Source: DTU052 sp050951725
GTDB taxonomy: Bacteria > Bacillota > Syntrophomonadia > Syntrophomonadales > DTU052
Assembly: GCA_050951725.1 (NCBI GenBank)
Contig: JBMNJO010000001.1
Span: 1,116,001 to 1,180,000, forward strand
Direction of reading: 5' to 3'
DNA: 64,000 nt
Made by a program: the position numbers and the translations under genes. The notes under the pieces were generated by a model, which worked only from the letters and a program-made list of their open reading frames with translations, was not told the DNA's origin and did not search any database. This document shows, piece by piece, positions 1 through 8,200 of this stretch. Position 1 is the stretch's first letter. Every line of letters begins with the position of its first letter.

Positions 1-575
1 GATGTTGAGTATCCCGGGCAGTTCTTTTCCACGATAAAAGCGGTTGGTTTACCCGTCTCATTGTCCTTGGCGAAGATGACAATGGGTCCATCCAGGTCAG
101 CGGCGGAGATAAAACGCTTGGTCCCGTTGATCACATAATAATCTCCATCCTGGACTGCGGTGGTGGTAATCTGTTTGGGGTCAGAACCGGTAGCCGGTTC
201 GGTGAAGGCAAATGAGGCGATTTTTTTGCCCGCACAGCAGTCAGGCAAGTACTTTGCTTTCTGTTCCGGAGTCCCAAAAGCATTAATGGCGCTGGCTCCC
301 AAAAGGTTCACCGAAAAGGTCATTGCTACACCGGCTGATGCCCGGGCAATCTGCTCCAATACCAGGGGATAACAGTTGTATCCAGCCCCGGTTCCGCCAT
401 ACTCTTCGGCAAACGGAAGACCAAAGAAACCAAGCTCACCAATCTCCTCGAATACCTCCGGAGGCACCCGGTTTTCTGCGGCAATTTTATCGGCAATAGG
501 CATAAGAGACTTTTCCGCATACTCTTTGGCTGCCTTCTGGATCAATTCCTGTTCCTTAGTCAGTTGAAAATCCAT
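1..575 (-). CDS. Acyl-CoA dehydrogenase, N-terminal part (runs off window edge)
   Basis: The reading frame starts at the ATG at 573-575 behind a good AAAGGAG site and continues past base 1, so only about 190 N-terminal residues are present. The translation opens MDFQLTKEQELIQKAAKEYA and carries the acyl-CoA dehydrogenase mid-region signature FAFTEPATGSD, followed by GDYYVINGTKRFIS. This family oxidises acyl-CoA to enoyl-CoA with FAD and passes electrons to ETF. The catalytic Glu lies outside the window. It sits beside other beta-oxidation genes, which supports a role in fatty-acid degradation; chain length cannot be judged. A candidate sigma-A promoter lies about 130-160 bp upstream. Confidence 0.9.
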   Translation of the reverse strand, partial: MDFQLTKEQELIQKAAKEYAEKSLMPIADKIAAENRVPPEVFEEIGELGFFGLPFAEEYGGTGAGYNCYPLVLEQIARASAGVAMTFSVNLLGASAINAFGTPEQKAKYLPDCCAGKKIASFAFTEPATGSDPKQITTTAVQDGDYYVINGTKRFISAADLDGPIVIFAKDNETGKPTAFIVEKNCPGYST

Positions 576-896
576 TAAACAAAATCTCCTTTCTGTTTTC
601 GATCCCAATCATTCTTTGCCGTGCACGAGCGCCTGCAAATTGCGGCACCCGTATAGCTCAACAAGGCCCACGGGCCTAAGACGACCGATTAATTACCTTG
701 TTCTAAGAATAATACGTTTTTAGAATGTCTGTCAACAAAACTTATTCGACCTCGTCTAATACCTCTTCCGGATGGATAAAATTTGTGCTAATATATTTAA
801 TGGCCTTCCTTTTACTTACCGTTTCCCGCTTTCCCCATAAGGTAAAGCTAAAACGGGAAGACGGAGGAGCTTTATCTGAAAGGGGTTAATATTGGA
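576..896. other. Divergent intergenic region
   Basis: About 320 bp separate the leftward acyl-CoA dehydrogenase from the rightward zinc-ribbon gene. Apart from the leftward promoter at 707-735, a short GC-rich palindrome (GGCCCACGGGCC, near 665-676) and the Shine-Dalgarno of the zinc-ribbon gene, I see no gene or structured RNA. Confidence 0.5.
707..735 (-). promoter_or_regulatory. Candidate sigma-A promoter for the acyl-CoA dehydrogenase
   Basis: On the minus strand a perfect -35 hexamer TTGACA (730-735) is followed after 17 bp by TTATTC (707-712), or after 15 bp by TATTAT (709-714). It points toward the acyl-CoA dehydrogenase whose start is at 575, leaving a leader of about 130 nt. Assigned by sequence match only. 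Confidence 0.45.
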
Positions 897-1190
897 ATGG
901 CATTTGAAGACAAGGTCCTGACCTGCAAGGAGTGCGGAAACGAGTTCGTATTTACAGCAGGTGAACAAGAGTTCTACGCTGAGAAAGGATTCGAAAACCT
1001 CCCTGCCCGCTGCCCGGAATGCCGGCGTCGCCGGAAGAACGAATCCCGGGGTCGCACAGGCGGCGAAAGGGAGATGTTTGACGTAATCTGCGACAGCTGC
1101 GGTTGCGAAACCAAAGTTCCCTTCCGACCCAGTGGCGACCGTCCCGTTTACTGCAGTGACTGCTACCGCAAAACCGCCAGCCGTTACTAG
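897..1190 (+). CDS. Small zinc-ribbon protein
   Basis: A 97-aa protein with four CxxC knuckles. The first half (DKVLTCKECGNEFVFTAGEQ, then CPEC) matches the 'probable zinc-ribbon' family (zf-trcl). The second half (CDSCGCETKVPFRP...DRPVYCSDCY) matches the CxxC-x17-CxxC domain common in Clostridia and candidate-phyla bacteria. Each pair of knuckles should bind one zinc ion. The molecular role of these proteins is unknown; nucleic-acid binding is only a guess. AAAGGGG lies 13 nt before the ATG. The gene stands alone and ends in a strong terminator at 1216-1250. Confidence 0.85.
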   Translation: MAFEDKVLTCKECGNEFVFTAGEQEFYAEKGFENLPARCPECRRRRKNESRGRTGGEREMFDVICDSCGCETKVPFRPSGDRPVYCSDCYRKTASRY

Positions 1191-1215
1191 ACTGCTAACA
1201 GCATAAGAATAAGCC

Positions 1216-1250
1216 GGCGGCAAGGTTATCCTTGCCGCCTTTCGTTTTTC
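1216..1250 (+). terminator. Rho-independent terminator after zinc-ribbon gene
   Basis: A perfect 10-bp GC-rich stem (GGCGGCAAGG, 1216-1225, with its complement 1230-1239) closes a TTAT loop and is followed by a T-rich tail. It lies 25 bp after the zinc-ribbon stop. Confidence 0.9.
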
Positions 1251-1321
1251 TTGAGGAGCAGGCAAAAGAACCGTCCCCATGCCCGCCGCGTCACGCCACC
1301 CTTTGAGCCACACCCCTGAAC

Positions 1322-1351
1322 AAAAACAGGAGACTGCTAGTAGCAGCCTCC
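1322..1351 (-). terminator. Rho-independent terminator after ferredoxin gene
   Basis: Read on the minus strand, a 9-bp stem with one mismatch (1330-1338 with 1342-1350) is followed by five T residues (complement of 1322-1326). It starts just after the ferredoxin stop at 1355. Confidence 0.75.
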
Positions 1352-1354
1352 CGA

Positions 1355-1528
1355 TTATTCCTCTTTTTCAATTATCGCTTCAACCGGGCAACATTCCGCA
1401 CACTGACCGCATGCAGAACACTTGTCCTGGTTGATCCTGTAGGGTCCAATTTGTGATATAGCTCCGGTGGGACACTCATCAGCACAAAGTCCACAGCTTA
1501 CACACTTGTCTTCTTCAATGATATACAC
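1355..1528 (-). CDS. Small 2[4Fe-4S] ferredoxin
   Basis: A 57-aa protein starting at a GTG (1526-1528) preceded by a GGGGGGTGG Shine-Dalgarno. It opens MYIIEEDKCVSCGLCADECP and has a second motif CSACGQCAECCP, so both halves carry CxxCxxCxxxCP and should each bind one [4Fe-4S] cluster. Clostridial-type ferredoxins of this size carry low-potential electrons for hydrogenases, dehydrogenases and ETF-linked bifurcation. In a fatty-acid-oxidising neighbourhood it may serve re-oxidation of reduced carriers, but no partner is encoded next to it. It is monocistronic, with its own terminator. Confidence 0.92.
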   Translation of the reverse strand: MYIIEEDKCVSCGLCADECPTGAISQIGPYRINQDKCSACGQCAECCPVEAIIEKEE

Positions 1529-1594
1529 TTTAGTGCCACCCCCCGGAAGACACTGTATCAGGATTATTAAGTTTATTCAAGCCCGTTTATATAA

Positions 1595-1794
1595 CTAGGA
1601 GCCCTTGTGAGCGATGCTTCCGATCAATGCTTCATGTCTAGTGCGTCTGGTAGTGTGTTTATAATGCAAGTTCAACTACGATTGTACTGCGAATAGTGCA
1701 ACAATTATTGTACTGATTGTGCTGCGGTAATACTGCAAATGGTGCAACGATTACTATGCAGATCTTGCTACGATGTACTCACAAGGACTCCTAG
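1595..1794. repeat. 200-bp element bounded by 17-bp inverted repeats
   Basis: The segment 1595-1611 and the reverse complement of 1778-1794 agree at 16 of 17 bases (CTAGGAGCCCTTGTGAG against CTAGGAGTCCTTGTGAG). Between them lie degenerate internal repeats built on TACTGCRAATRGTGCAAC: one copy near 1686-1705, one near 1731-1750, with further variants around GTACTG/ATGCAG. No open reading frame is present. It fits a small non-autonomous element or a large imperfect hairpin. It lies 21 bp beyond the 3' end of the CoA-transferase gene. Confidence 0.55.
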
Positions 1795-1815
1795 AGAGCC
1801 CGCAATTCTATACTG

Positions 1816-3186
1816 TTAGGGAGCTATTTTGTTGCTCCGTCTCCAGATTTTCATTTTGTCTGCTTCTTTAAGAAGCTCGTCCCTGAAATCGGGATGCGCA
1901 ATACTTACCAGGTCATCAGTCCGTTGCCAGGTTGATTTACCCTTAAGGTTAACAACCCCAAATTCGGTAATCACATACGATGTAATCGAACGCGGTACGG
2001 TAACGGTCGCTCCAGGACTAAGCATCGGCCTGATTCTGGATTGTACAGTGCCATCTTTTTCAGTAAAGGTGGAACTCATGCAGATCATGCCCTTACCACC
2101 CCGTGAATGGAATGCACCGTAGATGAAATCCAACTGTCCTCCGGTTCCCGAGATCTGCCTGGTACCTGAGGATTCGGAGCATACCTGGCCATAGAGGTCG
2201 ATTTCAATCGCGTTATTGATGGCGATAAAATTGTCATTCAAGGCAATTACCTTGGGATCATTGGTATAATTGACCGGGTAAATCGCACAGGCTGGATTAT
2301 TATCCATAAACTCATAGAGTTTGTTGGTACCCATAGCGAAGGTATAGACCATCTTGTGGCGATCAATACTCTTCCTGGAACCGTTTGCCCTGCCCGACAA
2401 ATAAAGATCAACGTAAGCGTCCACCAGCATCTCAGTATGAACACCCAGATCCTTTAGATCACTTTCAGCCAGCATTGATCCCACCATGTTAGGCAGACCA
2501 CCAATTCCCAGCTGTATGCAGGCCCCGTCCACAATCTCTTTCATGATCCATTCTGCAATCTTGACATCGGTTTCAGTAGGTGGAGGAGAGGGTATCTGCT
2601 GTAATGGAGTGTTGTTGCCCTCCACAATTGCATCCACCTGAGAAATGTGGATCGATTCCTGGTTGCCTCCCAGGCAGGTTGGTATAGTATTGTTGACCTC
2701 CACTATGATCTTCTTGGCCTTGCTGATAACCGCCGGGGTCACCGAATTTGATACCCCGAGATTGAAGTAGCCCTTGGAGTCCATAGGACCTACCAGCAGA
2801 AGCGCCGCATCAACATCCCAGTATTTCCGAGCCCAACGCGGCGCTTCGTGATAGGTGAGGGGGACATAATTACACAGGTTGTGGTCATGTAACTTGCGCG
2901 ATACACCGCCAAAGTGACAGTCAGTAAGATAAAAGTGTTCCCGGGATGGATCTGCCAATGCCACTTTGGGTACTTTGGAAAAACATGTTCCCGAAATATC
3001 GACGTTTTCTAATTCATTAACCCTCTTTGCCAGGGCTTCGTCCAACAGATCGGGGAACATTACAAACTCGCTATAACGAACACGGGTATTCGACTCCACC
3101 AGTTTCACAGCTTCATCGGGAGTCGTCAGTTTTTGCTGATATTGCCATTTGTTAATATCTGCAGATGGAATCGCCACTGCCGTCAT
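1816..3186 (-). CDS. Acetyl-CoA hydrolase/CoA-transferase family (butyryl- or 4-hydroxybutyrate-CoA:acetate type)
   Basis: A 456-aa member of the acetyl-CoA hydrolase/transferase family, close in length to 4-hydroxybutyrate CoA-transferase and butyryl-CoA:acetate CoA-transferase. The CoA-binding motif QLGIGGLPNMVG is at about 225-236 and the likely catalytic Glu is E252 in GVHTE. These enzymes move CoA between a short acyl-CoA and acetate by a glutamyl-CoA intermediate, allowing ATP-free substrate activation. With the neighbouring dehydrogenase and thiolase this fits butyrate metabolism; the exact substrate cannot be read from sequence. The ATG at 3186 directly abuts its AAAGG, so a GTG at 3177 (eight-odd bases after the site) may be the real start. 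Confidence 0.88.
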   Translation of the reverse strand: MTAVAIPSADINKWQYQQKLTTPDEAVKLVESNTRVRYSEFVMFPDLLDEALAKRVNELENVDISGTCFSKVPKVALADPSREHFYLTDCHFGGVSRKLHDHNLCNYVPLTYHEAPRWARKYWDVDAALLLVGPMDSKGYFNLGVSNSVTPAVISKAKKIIVEVNNTIPTCLGGNQESIHISQVDAIVEGNNTPLQQIPSPPPTETDVKIAEWIMKEIVDGACIQLGIGGLPNMVGSMLAESDLKDLGVHTEMLVDAYVDLYLSGRANGSRKSIDRHKMVYTFAMGTNKLYEFMDNNPACAIYPVNYTNDPKVIALNDNFIAINNAIEIDLYGQVCSESSGTRQISGTGGQLDFIYGAFHSRGGKGMICMSSTFTEKDGTVQSRIRPMLSPGATVTVPRSITSYVITEFGVVNLKGKSTWQRTDDLVSIAHPDFRDELLKEADKMKIWRRSNKIAP

Positions 3187-3491
3187 CCTTTCTACTTCTG
3201 TTTAACGGTTGGGTTAATGGGTTGTCCTACATTGGTAATCTTTGGATTAGTAGCTCGGTATTTTCGACATCTTTTGACATGCTTTATACTATAATAACAT
3301 CCCTTTGTGATTTAGGGAACAATCACCGTTTGCCCATATTCCTCATTTCGGCACAATAAACAGAAATGCGCCCACTTTTGGGCGCATTTTCTCTTTATTT
3401 CGCGTTTTTTCGCCGTGGTAACTTTTAAAGAATCTTCCAAATAATTAGCTGTTAGATATTAATTTGAACATTCTTCGATAACGTAAGCTCG
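3187..3491. other. Intergenic region upstream of the CoA-transferase
   Basis: Apart from the hairpin at 3364-3389 I see no gene. An AT-rich block around 3285-3300 (TATTATAGTATAAAG on the minus strand) could hold the -10 region for the CoA-transferase, but no convincing -35 accompanies it. Confidence 0.35.
3364..3389 (-). terminator. Terminator after thiolase/acyl-CoA dehydrogenase operon
   Basis: An 11-bp perfect stem (AAATGCGCCCA and its complement) with a 4-nt loop lies about 100 bp beyond the dehydrogenase stop. It is nearly symmetrical and could act in both directions; the T-rich side on the minus strand is weak. Confidence 0.65.
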
Positions 3492-4643
3492 TTAAGCGAG
3501 ACCCCGCAGGATGTTATTGGCTATGACTACTCTCTGGACCTGGGCGGTTCCTTCAAATATCTGCATGATCTTGGCATCGCGCATCATCTTCTCCACCGGG
3601 TACTCGCGCGAGTAGCCGTACCCGCCCAGGACCTGGACTGCATCAGTGGTAACCTCCATGCATATGTCTCCCGCAAAACACTTCGCAAAGGACGAGACCT
3701 GACTGGCAGGAATGCCCTGGTCCAACATATAGCTGGCCTTTTGCACCAGCAGCCGCGCTGCCTCAATCTTCATGGCCATATCTGCCAACATGAACTGAAT
3801 GGCCTGGAACCCGGCGATGGGTACCCCAAACTGTACCCTTTGCCCGGCATAATCACGGGCAAATTCGTAGGCCCCCTGGGCAATCCCAACTGACATGGCA
3901 CCTACCATGGGACGTGAGGCATCCAGGGTCTGCATGGCGATCTTAAAACCCTGTCCCTCTTCTCCCAACCGCCATTTCTTATGTACCTTGACATTGTCCA
4001 GGATTACCTCGGTGGTATTGGAACACCGGATTCCCATTTTGTGTTCCTCTTTGCCCACCATGACACCTTCCCATTCCCGGTCCACAATGAAGAATACGGT
4101 GCCTTTGTGCTTCATGCTCCGATCCAGGGTGGCCATCACCACATACTGGTCAGCTACTCCTCCATTGGTAATGAAACATTTGGTGCCGTTCAGGATGTAG
4201 TAGTCCCCATCCTTTTTGGCGGTGGTAGCGATTCCGGACACATCGGATCCTGCCCCTGGCTCAGTAAGGCCAAAGGCCTGCAGTTTACCCTCGTCGCAGG
4301 CGCGGGTGAACCACCAGTCCTGCTGTTCCTCATTACCCGCGATCAACACTGGTTCTGAGGCCAGGTAGTTGGCCAGAACTCCCAGGGTCATTCCTGCACA
4401 GCCCCGGCTTAGTTCCTCCACCACCATGCTGACTGTTACGTTGTCGAAGGGCATTCCGGTGTATTTTTCCGGTGCGACGATACAGTTCAGACCCAGATCC
4501 TGCATCTTACGAATGATTTCCCAGGGAAACTCTTCTGACTCATCATACTGCTTCCTGACCGGCACCATCTCGTTCTCCACAAACTTGCGAAGGGTTCTCT
4601 GCAGTGCCAATTGATCCTCGTTGTAGGTGAAATCAAACCCCAT
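3492..4643 (-). CDS. Acyl-CoA dehydrogenase (short-chain/butyryl-CoA type)
   Basis: A 383-aa, full-length acyl-CoA dehydrogenase. It has the signature FGLTEPGAGSDVSG near residues 120-135, the FAD-binding LGGYGYSREYP near 340-350 and the catalytic base E364 in QIFEGTAQVQ, where butyryl- and short-chain enzymes carry it. It oxidises saturated acyl-CoA to the 2-enoyl-CoA and reduces ETF. The ATG is preceded by GAGAGGAGGAG. It follows the thiolase gene by about 200 bp on the same strand, so the two probably form one unit ending at the hairpin 3364-3389. Chain-length preference is inferred from family resemblance only. Confidence 0.92.
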   Translation of the reverse strand: MGFDFTYNEDQLALQRTLRKFVENEMVPVRKQYDESEEFPWEIIRKMQDLGLNCIVAPEKYTGMPFDNVTVSMVVEELSRGCAGMTLGVLANYLASEPVLIAGNEEQQDWWFTRACDEGKLQAFGLTEPGAGSDVSGIATTAKKDGDYYILNGTKCFITNGGVADQYVVMATLDRSMKHKGTVFFIVDREWEGVMVGKEEHKMGIRCSNTTEVILDNVKVHKKWRLGEEGQGFKIAMQTLDASRPMVGAMSVGIAQGAYEFARDYAGQRVQFGVPIAGFQAIQFMLADMAMKIEAARLLVQKASYMLDQGIPASQVSSFAKCFAGDICMEVTTDAVQVLGGYGYSREYPVEKMMRDAKIMQIFEGTAQVQRVVIANNILRGLA

Positions 4644-4846
4644 TTTCTTCTCCTCCTCTCAAACCCGGGGATATTGGAATGCTTGTGAACAGAATAATAT
4701 CGACGGTAAATTCTTTGCCGCGTGATGGATTTCCGTTTATGCCAGTTCTCTGGCCTCATAAATGCTGTGGTTTGCCGGTGTACCGGTGCAGTCAACCTGG
4801 GCTCTACATCATCTCTTTAATCAAAATCCACTATCAGGAGCCACTT

Positions 4847-6025
4847 CTATTGAATGTTCTCGACAATTGTCGCTACTGCCATGCCCCCGCCGGTGCAGGC
4901 GGTAACCAATCCATACCTGCCCCGCCTTCTCTTGAGTTCGTAGATGATGGTGGCGGTAAGTTTTCCTCCGGTTGCTCCCAGGGGATGACCCAGGGCAATT
5001 GCTCCTCCATTGACGTTAAGCCGGCGGCGGTCCCATTTGAGACCTCTTTCTACGGAAATGGTCTGGGCAGCGAAGGCCTCGTTGCATTCAATCAGATCCA
5101 TCTGTTCCAGGCCTAAACCTGTCCTCCCCAGGGCCTTCTTTACCGCTACCACCGGCGCTTCCCCGAAATAGAGCGGCTCCACACTACCGGCGGCAAACCC
5201 TGCCACCCGGGCCATGGGAGTCAGACCCAATTCACGTGCCTTGCCCGCCGCCATCAGGACCAGGGCGGAAGCAGCATCATTCATCCCACAGGAGTTGCCA
5301 GCTGTGACCGTCCCGCCTTTCTTAAATACCGTCGGCAACCGGCCCAGTTTCTCCAGGGTGGTATCGAACTTGGGATGTTCGTCGACCGCAAACACCCGGG
5401 TACCTTTTCTCGTTTTTATCTCCAAAGGAAGAATCTCGGCCTCGAAAGCCCCCGCTTCAATGGCCTGTTTGGCTTTCATCTGGCTCTCCAGAGCAAACTG
5501 ATCCTGTTCATCACGAGTGATGACATACTTTTCTGCCAGCAGCTCAGCTGTGTATCCTGCCAGGATCCCGGTACCCGGGTCTTTTAAGCTCTCGGAGGCC
5601 TCATCGACCAGGGTGGCATCTCCCATTCGCTTGCCCCATCGGATATCAAACACCGCATAGGGATAGTCGCTCATGTTTTCGACGCCCCCGGCTACGACAA
5701 TATCCGCGTGCTGACACCTGATCATCATGGTGGCCAGATTGATGGCCTGCAGACCCGAGCCACACAGGCGGTTAACCGAAAACCCGGGAACATGAACAGG
5801 CACCCCAGCTGCCAGCGCCGCCTCTTTTCCGACATTCAGGCAGCTCGCGGGTGGGTTAACATTACCCATAATCACCTCGTCCACGCTTCCGGGGTCCACT
5901 CCGGCACGAGCCAGGGCCTCCTTAATAGCTGCGCCGCCTAAATCACGCGTAGACCAACCCCGCAAAGACCCGCCAAAACTTCCTACCGCTGTCCTTACCG
6001 CACTAACAATGACCGTCTCTCGATC
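4847..6025 (-). CDS. Acetyl-CoA acetyltransferase (thiolase)
   Basis: A 392-aa thiolase with the full catalytic set: nucleophile C88 in NRLCGSGLQ, H347 in GGAIALGHPLGATG and C377 in ACTGGGMA (numbered from the chosen start). It cleaves acetoacetyl-CoA with CoA to two acetyl-CoA, or the reverse. The frame is open 14 codons further upstream, but a TTG at 6025 sits 7 nt after GGAGGGGGG and gives the standard family N-terminus (DRETVIVSAVRTAVGSFGGS), so I take it as the start. It is followed by the acyl-CoA dehydrogenase and completes a beta-oxidation unit. Confidence 0.93.
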   Translation of the reverse strand, partial: DRETVIVSAVRTAVGSFGGSLRGWSTRDLGGAAIKEALARAGVDPGSVDEVIMGNVNPPASCLNVGKEAALAAGVPVHVPGFSVNRLCGSGLQAINLATMMIRCQHADIVVAGGVENMSDYPYAVFDIRWGKRMGDATLVDEASESLKDPGTGILAGYTAELLAEKYVITRDEQDQFALESQMKAKQAIEAGAFEAEILPLEIKTRKGTRVFAVDEHPKFDTTLEKLGRLPTVFKKGGTVTAGNSCGMNDAASALVLMAAGKARELGLTPMARVAGFAAGSVEPLYFGEAPVVAVKKALGRTGLGLEQMDLIECNEAFAAQTISVERGLKWDRRRLNVNGGAIALGHPLGATGGKLTATIIYELKRRRGRYGLVTACTGGGMAVATIVENIQ

Positions 6026-6117
6026 CAAAAGAACTCCCCCCTCCAATTCGGTATTTACACCAGGCACATCTTTGATCCGGCATCTTCAGCAGCTCACGAT
6101 AAGTTTATTCCCTATAT

Positions 6118-6495
6118 CTATCCTAATACCTTCCTTACTCTGTAATTTTTAGTATTAAAGTCAATGTAGACCACAATGGTGTCGCTCTCCGACACCTGGT
6201 CTTCCAAAGGCCAGATAATGAGGTCTTTGCCGAAGTGAAAGCTCCGCACGTGTTTGAAGAACATATTCGGGAAAATCGAGTAGCCACGGTCCCCGATCCG
6301 ACCACCGTAATTGTTTTTCGTAAATTTTTGGATGGTGTTATCGGATGAATTTAATTGTAATCTCACGGGATTACTTCGTGTTAGAAGGATCGTGGTATTC
6401 AGGCAGGTGCATTTGCAGCGTGTGTGCTTGCAGATAAGATATAAGGAAGGATTGATTCCACTGCGAAAACCCCACATTATGCTGTTTGAATGCAT
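6118..6495 (-). CDS. Hypothetical ORF, 5' end inside a MITE
   Basis: An open frame of 125 codons. The last 70 residues (from about NTIQKFTKNNYGGRIGDRGY to the end VRKVLG) look protein-like, with alternating hydrophobic strands and acidic turns. The first 14 codons lie inside the transposon-like element at 6455-6723 and no Shine-Dalgarno precedes its ATG. I do not recognise a family. The simplest reading is a gene remnant whose 5' part was cut off by insertion of the element; a short real gene is the alternative. Confidence 0.3.
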   Translation of the reverse strand: MHSNSIMWGFRSGINPSLYLICKHTRCKCTCLNTTILLTRSNPVRLQLNSSDNTIQKFTKNNYGGRIGDRGYSIFPNMFFKHVRSFHFGKDLIIWPLEDQVSESDTIVVYIDFNTKNYRVRKVLG

Positions 6496-6723
6496 AAATA
6501 TTAAGGAGCCAGTTGACGTAGCATGTCAGCAACACCCTGCGAAGGCGAACGATGAAAGGGGGCAAGCCCCATGGACGGGGCGAGAGGGCCACTGAACATG
6601 GACGTGAATTGGCCCGGTACCCCTTTCGTCGTGAGACAAGCAGAGGCGAAAGCATCATGCGAAGTCTAGCGACGAATATTTATGCATTCAAACTAACGAA
6701 TTATAACTTTTCGCAGGGGAATC
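6455..6723. mobile_element. MITE-like element with terminal inverted repeats and 8-bp target duplication
   Basis: A 269-bp element. Its ends are ATTCCACTGCGAAAA on the left and the complement of ATTCCCCTGCGAAAA on the right (14 of 15 identical). The subterminal arms also pair: both contain TTTGAATGCATAAATATT in inverted orientation. The direct repeat AAGGATTG flanks it at 6447-6454 and 6724-6731 and looks like an 8-bp target-site duplication. The core (about 6540-6650) is GC-rich with several short hairpins and no transposase frame, so the element is non-autonomous. A 66-bp relative lies at 50513-50578. Confidence 0.8.
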
Positions 6724-6767
6724 AAGGATTGCATTTGTACATTCTCATACCAAAGAGCCTCGGGGGT

Positions 6768-7508
6768 TTAACCGGGGGCTTTTGAAGCACAGGGTCCGTT
6801 GGCACATTTACCGCAGGCATCGGTCAGGGGAAGATCATCATAAAACCTGTCGGCCTCCAGGAGGCGCTGGTAACAGGCCGCCTTATCCAACCCGTCTTCT
6901 CCCAGAGCCGAAACCGGGCAGGCCCTGACACAGTAATCACATTTTTCACAGAAGGGATAGTATAATTCCCTGGCCGGTGTTTCTGATTCTATATGCCTGT
7001 CCGTTACCACAGAGCCGAATCTCCCGGCACAACCTTCAGGAGTTATCAGCATAGTATTGCGTCCAAAACTCCCCAGACCGCACACATAGGCCACATGCTT
7101 GTGCGACCAAACTGACAGAAATCGCTCGTAATCGAAGTTGTGAGTCGGCATCTCGTACGCAGCACTAAAGCCCATCTTCCCCAACTGCTGGGCTATTTCC
7201 AGGCATATATCCTTTATCAACTGATTGGTCTCCACGTAGGCTTTAGCCCATTCCCTGGACACAAAGGGATCTCTCCGGTTAAGCTTTATCAACTCATCTG
7301 TAAATGGAAGGAAGAAGGCGATAACGCTTTGGGCCTCAGGCAGCATGTCCCCGGGCAGGAGGTGATCAGGATTGGCCACCTCTCTTAGCTTGGCAAATAA
7401 CGGATCACTGGCCGATGCAAATCCCACCAGTGGTGAACGGTAACGGGTACTGCCGTTGTGGGTGCGTATCTTTTCATTAATAATATCGGTAATAAGTTTC
7501 TCCAACAT
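6768..7508 (-). CDS. Epoxyqueuosine-reductase-like iron-sulfur protein
   Basis: A 246-aa protein resembling QueG-type 4Fe-4S proteins but shorter than true QueG. Near the C-terminus it has CEKCDYCVRACPVSAL, a [4Fe-4S] motif, and further cysteines in ACYQRL and CGKCANGPC that probably complete a second cluster. The middle contains VCGLGSFGRNTMLITPEGCAGRFGSV, typical of this group (compare GxGxxGxNxxLixpexGsrxxxg). Short QueG-like proteins are common in anaerobes; a general reductase role is likely, the substrate unknown. I chose the ATG at 7508 next to GGAGAGGAG rather than an in-frame ATG 63 nt upstream that lacks a site. It follows the DUF1648 gene. Confidence 0.8.
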   Translation of the reverse strand: MLEKLITDIINEKIRTHNGSTRYRSPLVGFASASDPLFAKLREVANPDHLLPGDMLPEAQSVIAFFLPFTDELIKLNRRDPFVSREWAKAYVETNQLIKDICLEIAQQLGKMGFSAAYEMPTHNFDYERFLSVWSHKHVAYVCGLGSFGRNTMLITPEGCAGRFGSVVTDRHIESETPARELYYPFCEKCDYCVRACPVSALGEDGLDKAACYQRLLEADRFYDDLPLTDACGKCANGPCASKAPG

Positions 7509-7578
7509 ATCTCCTCTCCGGGTCAGCGTACCGTTCTGCTTGGGAAGATACCCGTCAACAACTAATCCCAATAGGTAA

Positions 7579-8142
7579 TTATTTGCGGTTGGGAGTGCCC
7601 TTGGCCTTCAACGATGCAATCAGGTACACCACAATTGGGCCGGAGCTCAAGAACAGAAAAACAGGCAGAAACCAAGCGCCCATACCCTCGGATTGGCCCA
7701 AGGCGGTTTGGATGGTCTGCCAGGTCATATAGGTGAACATCCATATAATAACGTTCCCCAGGACAATCATTAAATCCATGGCCATGCGGTACTGCGTTTC
7801 CGCATTGGACTCGGTAATCGTCGTAAGGTAATTGTATAAATGAGGATACCGGCTGAGTACGAACATCACTACATACAGCAACGCCCCAACACCAGCCAGA
7901 TATAGCAGGCTATGTTTGGAACCCCAGCCATCCGGTGTCCCTGACGCCCCGAAATGTGTAGGTATCCGAGCCGGCAGCTCTGGCCAGTAATAGATAACCA
8001 ACCCCACCATCAGAGCAGTGCAGGCCAAACCCGCAACGCCAAGTATAACCTGAAGGGGGGTCCATGGCATATCCAGGACCGGCTTACTATGCTTTTTTGA
8101 TCCAGCCGGTGGCACAAGGCAACACTCCTTCTTTGAGACCAT
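7579..8142 (-). CDS. DUF1648-domain membrane protein
   Basis: A 187-aa integral membrane protein with four predicted hydrophobic segments (about 30-52, 79-97, 120-145 and 155-175). After the first segment it has WPELPARIPTHFGASGTPDG, the hallmark of DUF1648 (SdpI-related immunity/regulatory membrane proteins). Some relatives protect against the SdpC toxin, but DUF1648 also occurs in proteins of unknown role and no toxin gene is near. It lies in the same direction as the QueG-like gene, with a 70-bp gap. The ATG is preceded by GGGGAG. Confidence 0.8.
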   Translation of the reverse strand: MVSKKECCLVPPAGSKKHSKPVLDMPWTPLQVILGVAGLACTALMVGLVIYYWPELPARIPTHFGASGTPDGWGSKHSLLYLAGVGALLYVVMFVLSRYPHLYNYLTTITESNAETQYRMAMDLMIVLGNVIIWMFTYMTWQTIQTALGQSEGMGAWFLPVFLFLSSGPIVVYLIASLKAKGTPNRK

Positions 8143-8200
8143 ACACTCCCCGTCAGGCTTCTCTCAAATCCCCACACTATCTGTTGCTGGCTATTCCAGA

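Noticed and set aside
640..665. Sigma-54 promoter upstream of the acyl-CoA dehydrogenase at 575
   Set aside because: TTTGCA is present, but the upstream half reads TGCC instead of TGGC and the GG-GC spacing is wrong.
1253..1290. GGCAAAAGAACCGTCCCC-like fragment as a functional site
   Set aside because: Such fragments are scattered in many Clostridia genomes; a single copy here gives no evidence of function.
6371..6785. Frames inside the 6455-6723 element as a transposase
   Set aside because: The frames are short, differ between strands and resemble no transposase; they arise from the hairpin-rich core.
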